NCBI RefSeq assembly: GCF_014763045.1 | Contig: NZ_JACTAG010000003.1 | Coordinates: forward strand, 124,001 to 188,000 | DNA: 64,000 bases | Source: Sulfitobacter aestuariivivens | GTDB lineage: Bacteria > Pseudomonadota > Alphaproteobacteria > Rhodobacterales > Rhodobacteraceae | Direction of reading: 5' to 3' | Shown: positions 52,021 through 62,717 of the stretch, in pieces | Layout of the letters: the number at the start of each line of letters is the position of its first letter | Numbering within the stretch: the first letter of the stretch is position 1 | Position numbers and translations under genes: made by a program | Notes under the pieces: generated by a model | The model's input: the letters and a program-made list of their open reading frames with translations, nothing else | Databases searched by the model: none | Told to the model about the DNA's origin: nothing

Positions 52021-52392
52021 ATGCCAACGATCCAACAGCTGATTCGCAAACCGCGCCAGCCCAAAATCAAACGATCCAAATCCATGCACCTGGAAGGCTG
52101 CCCGCAAAAGCGCGGCGTCTGTACACGTGTCTATACCACCACACCCAAAAAGCCGAACTCGGCGATGCGGAAAGTGGCGAAGGTCCGTCTGACCAACGGC
52201 TACGAGGTGATCTCCTACATCCCGGGCGAAAGCCACAACCTGCAGGAACACTCCGTTGTTCTGATCCGCGGCGGCCGTGTGAAGGACCTTCCCGGTGTGC
52301 GTTACCACATCCTGCGCGGTGTGCTGGATACGCAAGGCGTCAAGGACCGCAAGCAGCGCCGCTCCAAGTACGGCGCCAAGCGTCCCAAGTAA
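52021..52392 (+). CDS. rpsL: 30S ribosomal protein S12
   Basis: A 123-residue decoding-centre protein. [18 protein letters not shown] and the KDLPGVRYH loop are the classical streptomycin-resistance segments; Lys at the usual positions indicates a sensitive allele by family knowledge. It is the first gene of the str operon and is followed, after a 92-base gap with a palindromic repeat, by rpsG. Confidence 0.99.
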   Translation: MPTIQQLIRKPRQPKIKRSKSMHLEGCPQKRGVCTRVYTTTPKKPNSAMRKVAKVRLTNGYEVISYIPGESHNLQEHSVVLIRGGRVKDLPGVRYHILRGVLDTQGVKDRKQRRSKYGAKRPK

Positions 52393-52401
52393 TGTTCCCG
52401 T

Positions 52402-52955
<554 letters not shown>

Positions 52956-53030
52956 CACCGACGTAAAGATCGGGGCCGCGATACGCGTGGCCCCTGACCC
53001 TTTTGAAAAGACCTCTGAGGAAGCAGCCCC

Positions 53031-55148
<2,118 letters not shown>

Positions 55149-55152
55149 CCAC

Positions 55153-55209
55153 GGTGCGCCGTAAAGGCGCACCCTACACCAACCCGTAGGGTGCGCATTC
55201 ATGCGCACC
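55153..55209. repeat. Palindromic intergenic repeat, fusA-tuf2 gap
   Basis: GGTGCGCCGTAAAGGCGCACC, CTAC, spacer, then CGTAGGGTGCGCATTCATGCGCACC. The right half is identical to that at 52434-52458; the left half has diverged but keeps its pairing. Confidence 0.8.
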
Positions 55210-55231
55210 GGCACAAAATTAAAGGAGCCAA

Positions 55232-56490
<1,259 letters not shown>

Positions 56491-56525
56491 ACCTCCTGCC
56501 GCAGCACCCGGTTGAGACAAAGAGA

Positions 56526-56552
56526 AGGCCGCTCCGAAAGGAGCGGCCTCTT
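56526..56552 (+). terminator. Terminator of the str operon
   Basis: A ten-bp stem (56526-56535 with 56540-56549, GAAA loop) and a weak T-rich tail. The stem is the same type as at tuf1, but the loop and tail differ. Confidence 0.75.
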
Positions 56553-56636
56553 GTATTAGTAAGTGAATATGACAACGGGTTGACCGCACTGGACGTTTGC
56601 GTGACTAGTGGAAAATGATGCCAAGGGATTAACGTG

Positions 56637-57104
56637 ATGTCACAAAATGTTTCGCCCGCAGACACAATCATAGGATTTCTGTCAGAAAGAATCGCTAGTA
56701 GCGAGAAAAAGCGTCGCAGATCTCTTGTCTTGATGAATTCGATGAAGTTGCTTCGAATATTCTCAGGAGTGCTAGCCGTTTTGTTCGTGGCACTCTTAGC
56801 AGCAATCGGAAATGACAACGCGGCTAAGTTCTATCTCAATATTGCCGCGATTGTCTGCACCTCACTTACTGCGCTTGGTACAGAAATATCCGACAGTTTT
56901 GGGTTTGAAGCGCGGTTCAAGCAAAACGTAGCAACATCTGGCCAATTGCGCACACTCAAGTCAAAGTTTGAGTTGGAACGAAGCCTATCGTCGAGCGACA
57001 GTGAAGTTGACTACATTCGCTTCCACGATGAAGCCGTTAAGATACTGAGTGGCCAGCAGAAAACTTTTGTTGAACATTTCGACAAGGCCCACAAAAGCAA
57101 GTGA
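56637..57104 (+). CDS. SLATT-like two-transmembrane protein
   Basis: A 155-residue protein with a cytoplasmic, basic head (SEKKRRR), two membrane helices (about 38-57 and 66-82) and a long C-terminal helical tail (FEARFKQNVATSGQLRTLKSKFELE). This layout matches the SLATT (SMODS/SLOG-associating 2TM effector) class, thought to act as pore-forming effectors in nucleotide-sensing defence systems. Residue-level similarity is only suggestive. AAGGG lies nine bases upstream of the ATG (six before an alternative GTG 56634). Base composition is lower in GC than the flanking tuf and rpsJ genes. Its stop overlaps the next frame by 4 bases (GTGA). Confidence 0.6.
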   Translation: MSQNVSPADTIIGFLSERIASSEKKRRRSLVLMNSMKLLRIFSGVLAVLFVALLAAIGNDNAAKFYLNIAAIVCTSLTALGTEISDSFGFEARFKQNVATSGQLRTLKSKFELERSLSSSDSEVDYIRFHDEAVKILSGQQKTFVEHFDKAHKSK

Positions 57105-57763
57105 TTTCAAAAATTGTCACCCTGAGCCGGCCAACGATATTGGCGAAGATTTTCGCACTCAAGTGCAATCTGACGCGAACCCGGTCGAGAGGTGGTCACG
57201 AGTTTTTTGATATTGGCTTCCCAATGTCAGCCCCTTTTTCACCAGTTGGATCAATCCTTGTAGTGATGAAGTCCAGTTTCCTCGAAAAAAACCGGCAAAG
57301 CTTTCAGTGGGGATCTATACCAGATAACGGCGGCGTCAAATATGGTTTTCTCAGCCATCTGCCTTCCAAGAGCTACAAGGACTATCGTTTGGGCTACGAT
57401 GACTTCTTGGAGGTCCTTCGCAGTTTTGTGAGCCTAGATAGAGAAGAGCAACTGCGAGTGCTTCGAAAGCAGCCGAGTGAACACTTTTGTAGATTGCTCC
57501 AACACAAGGTTCATAAGCAAGTTATTGATGGAATGCTGGCAAATCCAGCAGAAGCCGCTCGGAGGGTAGAGTTTTGTTTGAATTCAGGCTTCGAGGTCGC
57601 GGAGGGCGACATAGTTCGAGTATTTGTTCCGAACACATATAATGCAATTCTCAACCGGGATAACATGGTTCTATCCAAGGAAAAACTTGTGCACTACAAT
57701 CCTAGGTACACAGTGATTCAAGCAATGATGGCGTCATTTGATATACGTAATTGGAGCGTTTGA
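57101..57763 (+). CDS. Hypothetical protein coupled to the SLATT-like gene
   Basis: A 220-residue frame starting at GTG 57101, overlapping the 2TM gene by 4 bases. I do not recognise the family. Visible features are FQWGSIPDNGGVKYGFLSHL, a DREEQLRVLRKQPSEHFCRLLQHKVHKQVIDGML helical stretch and VRVFVPNTYNAIL; no membrane segment. An internal ATG at about 57224 (SAPFSPVGS) is an alternative start. As partner of a 2TM effector it might sense a signal, but no nucleotidyltransferase or SLOG motif is seen. The stop lies inside the next open frame, so a frameshift joining them is possible. Confidence 0.5.
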   Translation: MISKIVTLSRPTILAKIFALKCNLTRTRSRGGHEFFDIGFPMSAPFSPVGSILVVMKSSFLEKNRQSFQWGSIPDNGGVKYGFLSHLPSKSYKDYRLGYDDFLEVLRSFVSLDREEQLRVLRKQPSEHFCRLLQHKVHKQVIDGMLANPAEAARRVEFCLNSGFEVAEGDIVRVFVPNTYNAILNRDNMVLSKEKLVHYNPRYTVIQAMMASFDIRNWSV

Positions 57764-58103
57764 GAGTCCTGATGAGGCACCATATCCAAGCCACGTTCAG
57801 CCTTTGGTAGTTGAAAAGGGCGAGCGGGGCTATCGGCGGGTTTTCCTAGATGCACTCGGCCAACGGGTGAATCTTGACTTGGATCAATCTTGGTCCGAGA
57901 GCGCAAATACTCTGCTTTCGAACATCTCGATCATTCGGTCTAACGAGATACCCTACTCGCTGGGTGATCAGGTGATTTTCCTCGGTGGTAACAATCTTCT
58001 TGTTGCATCGAGCAAAACCAAGGCGATTTTAGGAGTCTGCCCATTCCTCTTTTCCTCAAGGTTTCATCTCGCAGTAAGAACAATTCTGAATTGCGTCTGG
58101 TAG
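57738..58103 (+). CDS. Hypothetical ORF, possibly the C-terminal part of the preceding gene
   Basis: A 121-codon frame with a TTG start and no Shine-Dalgarno sequence, overlapping the previous frame by 26 bases in a different phase. It reads like genuine protein (IYVIGAFESPDEAPYP, NLDLDQSWSESANTLLSN, LGDQVIFLGGNNLLVASSKTKAILG). Either it is a third gene or the C-terminal half of the 57101 gene after a frameshift within 57729-57763. The coding look supports the region being real, but the start is unsupported. Confidence 0.35.
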   Translation: MIYVIGAFESPDEAPYPSHVQPLVVEKGERGYRRVFLDALGQRVNLDLDQSWSESANTLLSNISIIRSNEIPYSLGDQVIFLGGNNLLVASSKTKAILGVCPFLFSSRFHLAVRTILNCVW

Positions 58104-58148
58104 TTCAGGTAAGCGTCGAAGTGGAGCCTTTTTGATTTCGACACCCCC

Positions 58149-58177
58149 TTGCCACCTCCACCAACCCCCGCTATAGC
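58149..58177 (+). promoter_or_regulatory. Promoter of the S10 operon
   Basis: TTGCCA (58149-58154), 17 bases, TATAGC (58172-58177). It lies about 120 bases upstream of rpsJ in a C-rich, G-poor stretch. Confidence 0.6.
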
Positions 58178-58188
58178 ACCCCCACAGC

Positions 58189-58213
58189 CGACCCGCGTGA
58201 TTCACGCGGGTCG
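58189..58213 (+). promoter_or_regulatory. Perfect hairpin in the rpsJ leader
   Basis: A 25-base inverted repeat (CGACCCGCGTGA / TTCACGCGGGTCG) just downstream of the S10 promoter. No T-run follows, so it may be an S10-leader regulatory hairpin rather than a terminator. Confidence 0.45.
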
Positions 58214-58295
58214 CTTCATTATACGACGCGACGAGGCGGGCGGATGAGCCACCCCCCTCCAATCCGTTGAAATCCCAAATCTAAGGGATATGCAC

Positions 58296-58616
58296 ATGGC
58301 CGCAGCTAGCCAGAACATCCGCATTCGCCTCAAGGCGTTTGACTACCGGGTGCTTGATGCCTCCACACAGGAAATCGTCAACACCGCCAAGCGCACAGGC
58401 GCTTCGGTACGTGGACCCATTCCACTGCCCAACAAGATCGAGAAATTCACCGTTCTGCGTGGTCCCCACGTAGACAAGAAGTCCCGCGACCAGTGGGAAA
58501 TCCGGACGCACAAGCGTCTGCTGGATATCGTCGATCCGACCCCCCAGACCGTGGACGCGCTGATGAAGCTCGACCTCGCCGCTGGTGTGGACGTCGAAAT
58601 CAAACTGCAATCGTAA
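58296..58616 (+). CDS. rpsJ: 30S ribosomal protein S10
   Basis: A 106-residue S10/Nus[21 protein letters not shown] and the loop [29 protein letters not shown] identify it. It acts in the 30S head and in antitermination with NusB. The start at ATG 58296 gives the family N-terminus; AAGGG lies upstream. It is the first gene of the S10 operon, 14 bases before rplC. Confidence 0.98.
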   Translation: MAAASQNIRIRLKAFDYRVLDASTQEIVNTAKRTGASVRGPIPLPNKIEKFTVLRGPHVDKKSRDQWEIRTHKRLLDIVDPTPQTVDALMKLDLAAGVDVEIKLQS

Positions 58617-58630
58617 GGGAGGGCAAGATC

Positions 58631-59503
58631 ATGTTGCGCTCAGGCGTTATTGCAAAGAAGGTCGGGATGACCCGCCTTTTCCTCGAAGACGGCAAGCAGA
58701 TCCCTGTGACCGTTCTTCAACTCGACAAGCTTCAGGTTGTGGCCCAACGCACGACAGAGCAGCACGGCTACAACGCCGTTCAGCTTGGTGCCGGCACAGC
58801 CAAGGCCAAGCGGACATCGCAGGCCATGCGGGGGCACTTTGCTGCGGCAAAGGTGGAACCCAAGCGCAAGGTCGCGGAATTCCGCGTGGACGCGGACGCC
58901 ATGCTGCCCGTGGGCGAAGAGATCATTGCCGATCACTACTTTGCCGGTCAGTACGTGGACGTTGCCGGTACCTCTATCGGTAAGGGTTTTGCCGGTGCGA
59001 TGAAGCGGCATAACTTTGGCGGTTTGCGGGCCTCGCACGGTGTGTCGATCTCTCACCGTTCGCATGGCTCCACCGGTCAGTGTCAGGATCCTGGCAAAGT
59101 CTTCAAAGGCAAGAAGATGGCCGGTCACATGGGTGCGGCGCGTGTTACCACCCAGAACCTTGAAGTCGTCAAGACCGACAGCGACCGTGGCCTGATCATG
59201 GTCAAAGGCGCTGTTCCAGGTTCCAAGGGCGGATGGGTCACGGTGAAGGACGCTGTGAAAAAGCCGTTCCCTGACAATGCCATAGTCCCGGCTGCACTGG
59301 CATCCGCTGCTGCGGAAGCCGCAAAAGCCGCCGAAGAAGCCGCCGCCGCTGCTGCCGCAGAGGCCGAAGCAGAAGCACAGCGTCTTGCAGAAGAGCAGGC
59401 CGCCGCCGAAGCAGAGCAGCTGAAAGCAGCCGAAGCAGAAATCGCGGAAGAGGGTGCAACACCCGAAGCTTCTGACGAAGACAAGAAAGAAGGTGACGCA
59501 TGA
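58631..59503 (+). CDS. rplC: 50S ribosomal protein L3 with Ala/Glu-rich C-terminal extension
   Basis: A 290-residue L3; residues about 1-212 are the standard protein ([56 protein letters not shown]). The remaining ~78 residues are an Ala/Glu-rich, probably helical tail ending in an acidic stretch. This tail is not in Escherichia coli L3 and is likely a lineage feature. L3 folds near the peptidyl-transferase centre. The start at ATG 58631 and the 4-base overlap with rplD are clear. Confidence 0.97.
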   Translation: MLRSGVIAKKVGMTRLFLEDGKQIPVTVLQLDKLQVVAQRTTEQHGYNAVQLGAGTAKAKRTSQAMRGHFAAAKVEPKRKVAEFRVDADAMLPVGEEIIADHYFAGQYVDVAGTSIGKGFAGAMKRHNFGGLRASHGVSISHRSHGSTGQCQDPGKVFKGKKMAGHMGAARVTTQNLEVVKTDSDRGLIMVKGAVPGSKGGWVTVKDAVKKPFPDNAIVPAALASAAAEAAKAAEEAAAAAAAEAEAEAQRLAEEQAAAEAEQLKAAEAEIAEEGATPEASDEDKKEGDA

Positions 59504-60117
59504 AACTCGATGTCATCAAACTCGACGGCGGCAAAGCCGGTTCGGTAGACCTGGACGAGGCCCTCTTTGGTCTTGAGCCGCGTGCCGACATCCTGCACCG
59601 CGTCGTGCGCTGGCAGCGTAACAACGCGCAGCAGGGCACGCACAAGGTCAAGACACGGTCCGAGGTCAGCTACTCAACCAAGAAGATCTATCGCCAGAAG
59701 GGCACCGGCGGCGCACGCCACGGCGCGCGGTCGGCTCCGATCTTCCGCAAGGGTGGTATCTACAAGGGCCCGACCCCGCGGTCGCACGGTCACGAACTGA
59801 CCAAGAAGTTCCGCAAGCTGGGGCTGCGCCACGCGCTGTCCGCCAAGGCAAAAGCGGGCGAACTGGTCATCATCGACGCCGCCGCATCCGAGGGCAAAAC
59901 CGCCGCTTTGGCCAAGCAAGTCAAAGACTTGGGCTGGAAGCGCGCATTGGTCATCGACGGTGCATCCGTGGATGAAACATTCGCCCAAGCCGCGCGCAAC
60001 ATCGAAGGTCTGGATATCCTGCCGACGATGGGCGCAAACGTCTATGACATCCTCAAGCGTGACACTCTGGTGATCACGAAGGCTGGTGTCGAAGCATTGG
60101 AGGCTCGCCTGAAATGA
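59500..60117 (+). CDS. rplD: 50S ribosomal protein L4
   Basis: A 205-residue exit-tunnel protein. The extended loop reads [29 protein letters not shown], followed by [12 protein letters not shown]. In enterobacteria L4 autoregulates the S10 operon. It overlaps rplC and rplW by 4 bases each (ATGA). Confidence 0.98.
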   Translation: MKLDVIKLDGGKAGSVDLDEALFGLEPRADILHRVVRWQRNNAQQGTHKVKTRSEVSYSTKKIYRQKGTGGARHGARSAPIFRKGGIYKGPTPRSHGHELTKKFRKLGLRHALSAKAKAGELVIIDAAASEGKTAALAKQVKDLGWKRALVIDGASVDETFAQAARNIEGLDILPTMGANVYDILKRDTLVITKAGVEALEARLK

Positions 60118-60410
60118 GTGCTGCAGCAAACCACTATGACGTGATCCGCAAGCCGATCATCACCGAAAAAGCGACCATGGCCTCCGAGGCCAACGCGGTT
60201 GTTTTCGAAGTGGCGATGGACAGCAACAAGCCGATGATCAAAGAGGCCGTAGAGGCGCTCTTTGGGGTCAAGGTGAAGGCCGTGAACACGACCATCACCA
60301 AAGGCAAGGTCAAGCGTTTCCGCGGCCAGATCGGCAAGCGGAAAGACGTCAAGAAGGCCTATGTGACGCTTGAGGAAGGCAACACGATCGACGTGTCGAC
60401 CGGCCTGTAA
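60114..60410 (+). CDS. rplW: 50S ribosomal protein L23
   Basis: A 98-residue protein at the tunnel exit, docking site for trigger factor and [21 protein letters not shown] and the [20 protein letters not shown] loop identify it. It is followed by a terminator rather than rplB, so this part of the S10 operon ends here. Confidence 0.98.
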   Translation: MSAAANHYDVIRKPIITEKATMASEANAVVFEVAMDSNKPMIKEAVEALFGVKVKAVNTTITKGKVKRFRGQIGKRKDVKKAYVTLEEGNTIDVSTGL

Positions 60411-60433
60411 TTCCGTCCCGAATAGCATTGATG

Positions 60434-60467
60434 AGGGCCCTCCGCGCATGCGGGGGGCCTTTTTTTG
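60434..60467 (+). terminator. Terminator after rplW
   Basis: A twelve-bp-class stem (60434-60445 with 60450-60461, G-U pairs tolerated, GCAT loop) is followed by seven Ts. Confidence 0.85.
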
Positions 60468-60539
60468 TTGGGGTAAGGGCACTTGAGCGGCGGGGGGTCG
60501 CTTAACCCTACGTCTTTGGATTTGAGTGCTTGCTATCTG

Positions 60540-60675
60540 TCGCGCAAAGGCGCAGAGGGTACAGGCAACGTTACCTCTATCGGCATTACTGCTCCTTCAC
60601 GGCTCAGTCTTTCGATCTTGAAAATGACTTAGCCGACCTGCCGCATTCCGCGGGCAGAAAATAAGGAATACGATA
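60540..60675 (+). promoter_or_regulatory. Cold-shock gene 5' untranslated region
   Basis: A leader of up to ~135 bases before the csp gene, ending in AAGGA eight bases before the start codon. Long structured leaders are typical of csp mRNAs; the exact 5' end is not visible. Confidence 0.4.
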
Positions 60676-60882
60676 ATGGCTTCAGGTACTGTAAAATGGT
60701 TCAACACCACTAAAGGTTTTGGTTTTGTCGCTCCCGATGGGGGTGCCAAGGACGTGTTCGTGCACATCTCTGCCGTTGAGCAAGCCGGTCTGACCGGTCT
60801 GTCCGATGATCAGAAGGTGACCTTCGACATCGAAGCGGGCCGTGACGGCCGCGAGAGCGCGACGAACATCAAACTGGCGTAA
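60676..60882 (+). CDS. Cold-shock protein (CspA family)
   Basis: A 68-residue OB-fold nucleic-acid chaperone with RNP1 KGFGFV and RNP2 VFVHIS, and the usual [11 protein letters not shown] start. It binds single-stranded RNA or DNA. It is a single-gene unit between the end of the broken S10 operon and the IS element, with its own terminator. Confidence 0.97.
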   Translation: MASGTVKWFNTTKGFGFVAPDGGAKDVFVHISAVEQAGLTGLSDDQKVTFDIEAGRDGRESATNIKLA

Positions 60883-60903
60883 GCCTGTTTCAGAGATTTG
60901 GGG

Positions 60904-60932
60904 AAGGGCGTGCCGCAGGGCGCGCCCTTTTT
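60904..60932 (+). terminator. Terminator of the csp gene
   Basis: A ten-bp stem (60905-60914 with 60919-60928, GCAG loop) and five Ts. Confidence 0.85.
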
Positions 60933-61260
60933 CGTTTGTGGTGAAAAAGTGGTTAATGCCGCGTTTCGGCGAGGAGCCCGAATCAGAGGGAAACGCCTTG
61001 TTAACAAGGTAAAGGGCGATGCGGTATCGCGTCGGTATGACGTCGGTATTGCGTCGGTGTTTTTGCGGTGCCGGGCCGGGTTAACGGGGCGTGCGGTGGT
61101 GCGCGGACCGATGAATGCATCCGAGGGCTTTGGCGGCTCTTTTTCCCTGATCACCACAAGCGAGGCGGTGTCTGCCCGCGGAAAGGCGCTCCCGATATTG
61201 GCTGATGCCACATTGGGGTGGCCAAACACTTGCCACATGAGTGTAACACGCGACGCCAGC
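60933..61260. other. Non-coding region before the IS element, with an 11-bp tandem repeat
   Basis: About 330 bases with no supported gene. Positions 61023-61055 hold three 11-base units of the form GGTATNNCGTC (GGTATCGCGTC, GGTATGACGTC, GGTATTGCGTC). Read-through frames across this stretch have no plausible start or product. Confidence 0.5.
61257..61260. repeat. Target-site duplication CAGC, left
   Basis: CAGC directly abuts the left inverted repeat; the same CAGC follows the right end at 62515-62518. A 4-bp duplication is typical of the IS407 subgroup. Confidence 0.8.
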
Positions 61261-61286
61261 TGACCTGCCCCCCAAGGCTCCCTCAG

Positions 61287-62171
61287 TTATAATGAGAGTT
61301 TGCGGGTTTGTTTTTCATATTCTTCGTCGTCAGTTTGGGCAAGCGCGTCGTGCGCGGAGCCCTCAAATTGCTCATGCGCTCGACGCGCTTCAGCGGGTGT
61401 TTGGTTTTCCAGTGATGAGTGCGGTCTGACGTGATTGTAATCGTACCGCCAAAGCGCCAACTTGCGGCGGGCATCGTCCAGGCTGTCGAACCATTCTTCG
61501 TTCAGCAACTCGTCGCGTAGGCTGCCGTTGAATGACTCAATGAAGGCGTTCTGCTGCGGCTTTCCCGGATCGATGTAGTGCCACTCGACATCGTTCTCAT
61601 TCGCCCATTTCAGGATGGCACGACTTGTGAACTCGGTCCCGTTATCGCTGACAATGCTGGCGGGTTTGCCGTAGATCCGAACAAGCGCATCCAATTCACG
61701 GGCGACACGCGCACCAGAGATGCTGGTATCGGCCATGAGGCACAGGTTCTCACGACAGCAATCATCATTCACTGCCAAAATGCGGAACTTGCGCGACGTA
61801 CCAAACGTGTCTGACAGAAAGTCCAACGACCAGCGCTGGCCCGGCCGTAGCGCCACTGGCATCGGCGTGCGCGATCCGCGCGCCCGTTTTCTCCCTCGGC
61901 GTCGCCTGACGCCCAGCTTTTCTTCTGTGTACAGGCGATACAGCTTCTTGTGGTTCATGATCATGCCTTCGCGTTCAAGCATCACACCAATCCGCCGACA
62001 ACCAAACCGGCGGCGTTTATTGGCAATCGCCTTCATCTCTTTGCGAACTTCAGGATTATCCGGCAGTTTGTCGCGCCGGACGGTCTTGGGATCGACACCA
62101 ACAAGCCTGCACGCCCGACGTTGCGAGATGTCATGATCCCGCATCGCTTTGCGTGCTGCAGCCCGTCGCAT
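61287..62171 (-). CDS. IS3-family transposase OrfB (DDE integrase core)
   Basis: A 294-codon frame containing the HTH_21-type linker and the rve integrase core. The catalytic triad Asp-Asp-Glu can be placed in [17 protein letters not shown] and [18 protein letters not shown]. It is normally expressed as the OrfAB fusion by -1 frameshifting at GGGAAAG, 9 codons upstream of the ATG used here. The gene end lies inside the left inverted repeat. Confidence 0.93.
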   Translation of the reverse strand: MRRAAARKAMRDHDISQRRACRLVGVDPKTVRRDKLPDNPEVRKEMKAIANKRRRFGCRRIGVMLEREGMIMNHKKLYRLYTEEKLGVRRRRGRKRARGSRTPMPVALRPGQRWSLDFLSDTFGTSRKFRILAVNDDCCRENLCLMADTSISGARVARELDALVRIYGKPASIVSDNGTEFTSRAILKWANENDVEWHYIDPGKPQQNAFIESFNGSLRDELLNEEWFDSLDDARRKLALWRYDYNHVRPHSSLENQTPAEARRAHEQFEGSAHDALAQTDDEEYEKQTRKLSL

Positions 62172-62182
62172 GTTCGGTGTCG

Positions 62183-62446
62183 TCAGTTCTTTCCCAGCAA
62201 ATCCTTCAGCACGACGTTGTCCAGCATTGTATCGGCCAACAAACGCTTCAGCTTCGCGTTCTCGTCAGTGATCGCACGCAGCTTCGCCGCATCCGATACT
62301 TCCATGCCGCCATACTGTGCCTTGAACTTGTAGAATGTCCCTTGGCTGAGACCGTGCTTGCGGCACACATCCGCAGTCGGCATCCCTGCTTCCTGCTCTT
62401 TGATCATCCCGATAATCTGGGCTTCGCTAAACCGGCTCTTTCGCAT
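62183..62446 (-). CDS. IS3-family transposase OrfA (HTH)
   Basis: An 87-residue protein with an HTH_Tnp_1 fold ([36 protein letters not shown]) and a leucine-zipper tail ([19 protein letters not shown]). It binds the terminal repeats; with OrfB it makes the active transposase by frameshifting. Confidence 0.93.
   Translation of the reverse strand: MRKSRFSEAQIIGMIKEQEAGMPTADVCRKHGLSQGTFYKFKAQYGGMEVSDAAKLRAITDENAKLKRLLADTMLDNVVLKDLLGKN
62189..62195 (-). other. Programmed -1 frameshift site GGGAAAG
   Basis: On the minus strand the heptamer G-GGA-AAG lies in the correct orfA phase for simultaneous slippage (X XXY YYZ), four codons before the orfA stop. The -1 frame then runs into orfB with no stop. 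Confidence 0.75.
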
Positions 62447-62514
62447 CTGTTTGCTCCTTCGAAAGGTTGAGCAAACTCTACATCAAAGTGAGGGAAGTTT
62501 CGGGGGGCAGGTCA

Positions 62515-62717
62515 CAGCCAAAGCGCCAGCCCTGTCGCACCAAATGCGCGGCAATCATTAATGCACGCTACAGGCGTGACGCGGGATGTCGCTGTCCGAC
62601 GTGCTTTGCCCTTGACGTTGAGTTCAGTCTGAATGTGTAGAAGTCCATTTTGAGCCCATTTTGCAACTCGGGGCGGGAAATTCGAAAGTCTACGTTATGG
62701 CATTGCCGTGGTAGTCA
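62515..62717. other. Intergenic region right of the IS element
   Basis: About 200 bases beginning with the right CAGC duplicate. No gene or clear terminator is seen. Confidence 0.4.

Larger units (their letters stand above)
61261..62514 (-). mobile_element. IS3-family insertion sequence, IS407-like, intact
   Basis: A 1,254-bp element bounded by imperfect inverted repeats of ~43 bp (61261-61303 and 62471-62514), both opening TGACCTGCCCCCC and ending GAGTTTGC. It carries orfA and orfB with a slippery heptamer between and is flanked by CAGC direct repeats. All parts needed for transposition appear present. Confidence 0.93.

Noticed and set aside
61023..61062. CRISPR-like array
   Set aside because: Units are 11 bp with no spacers; a simple tandem repeat.
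60898..61263. 121-codon plus-strand ORF after the csp gene
   Set aside because: Runs through the csp terminator and the tandem repeat and ends in the IS end; not a gene.
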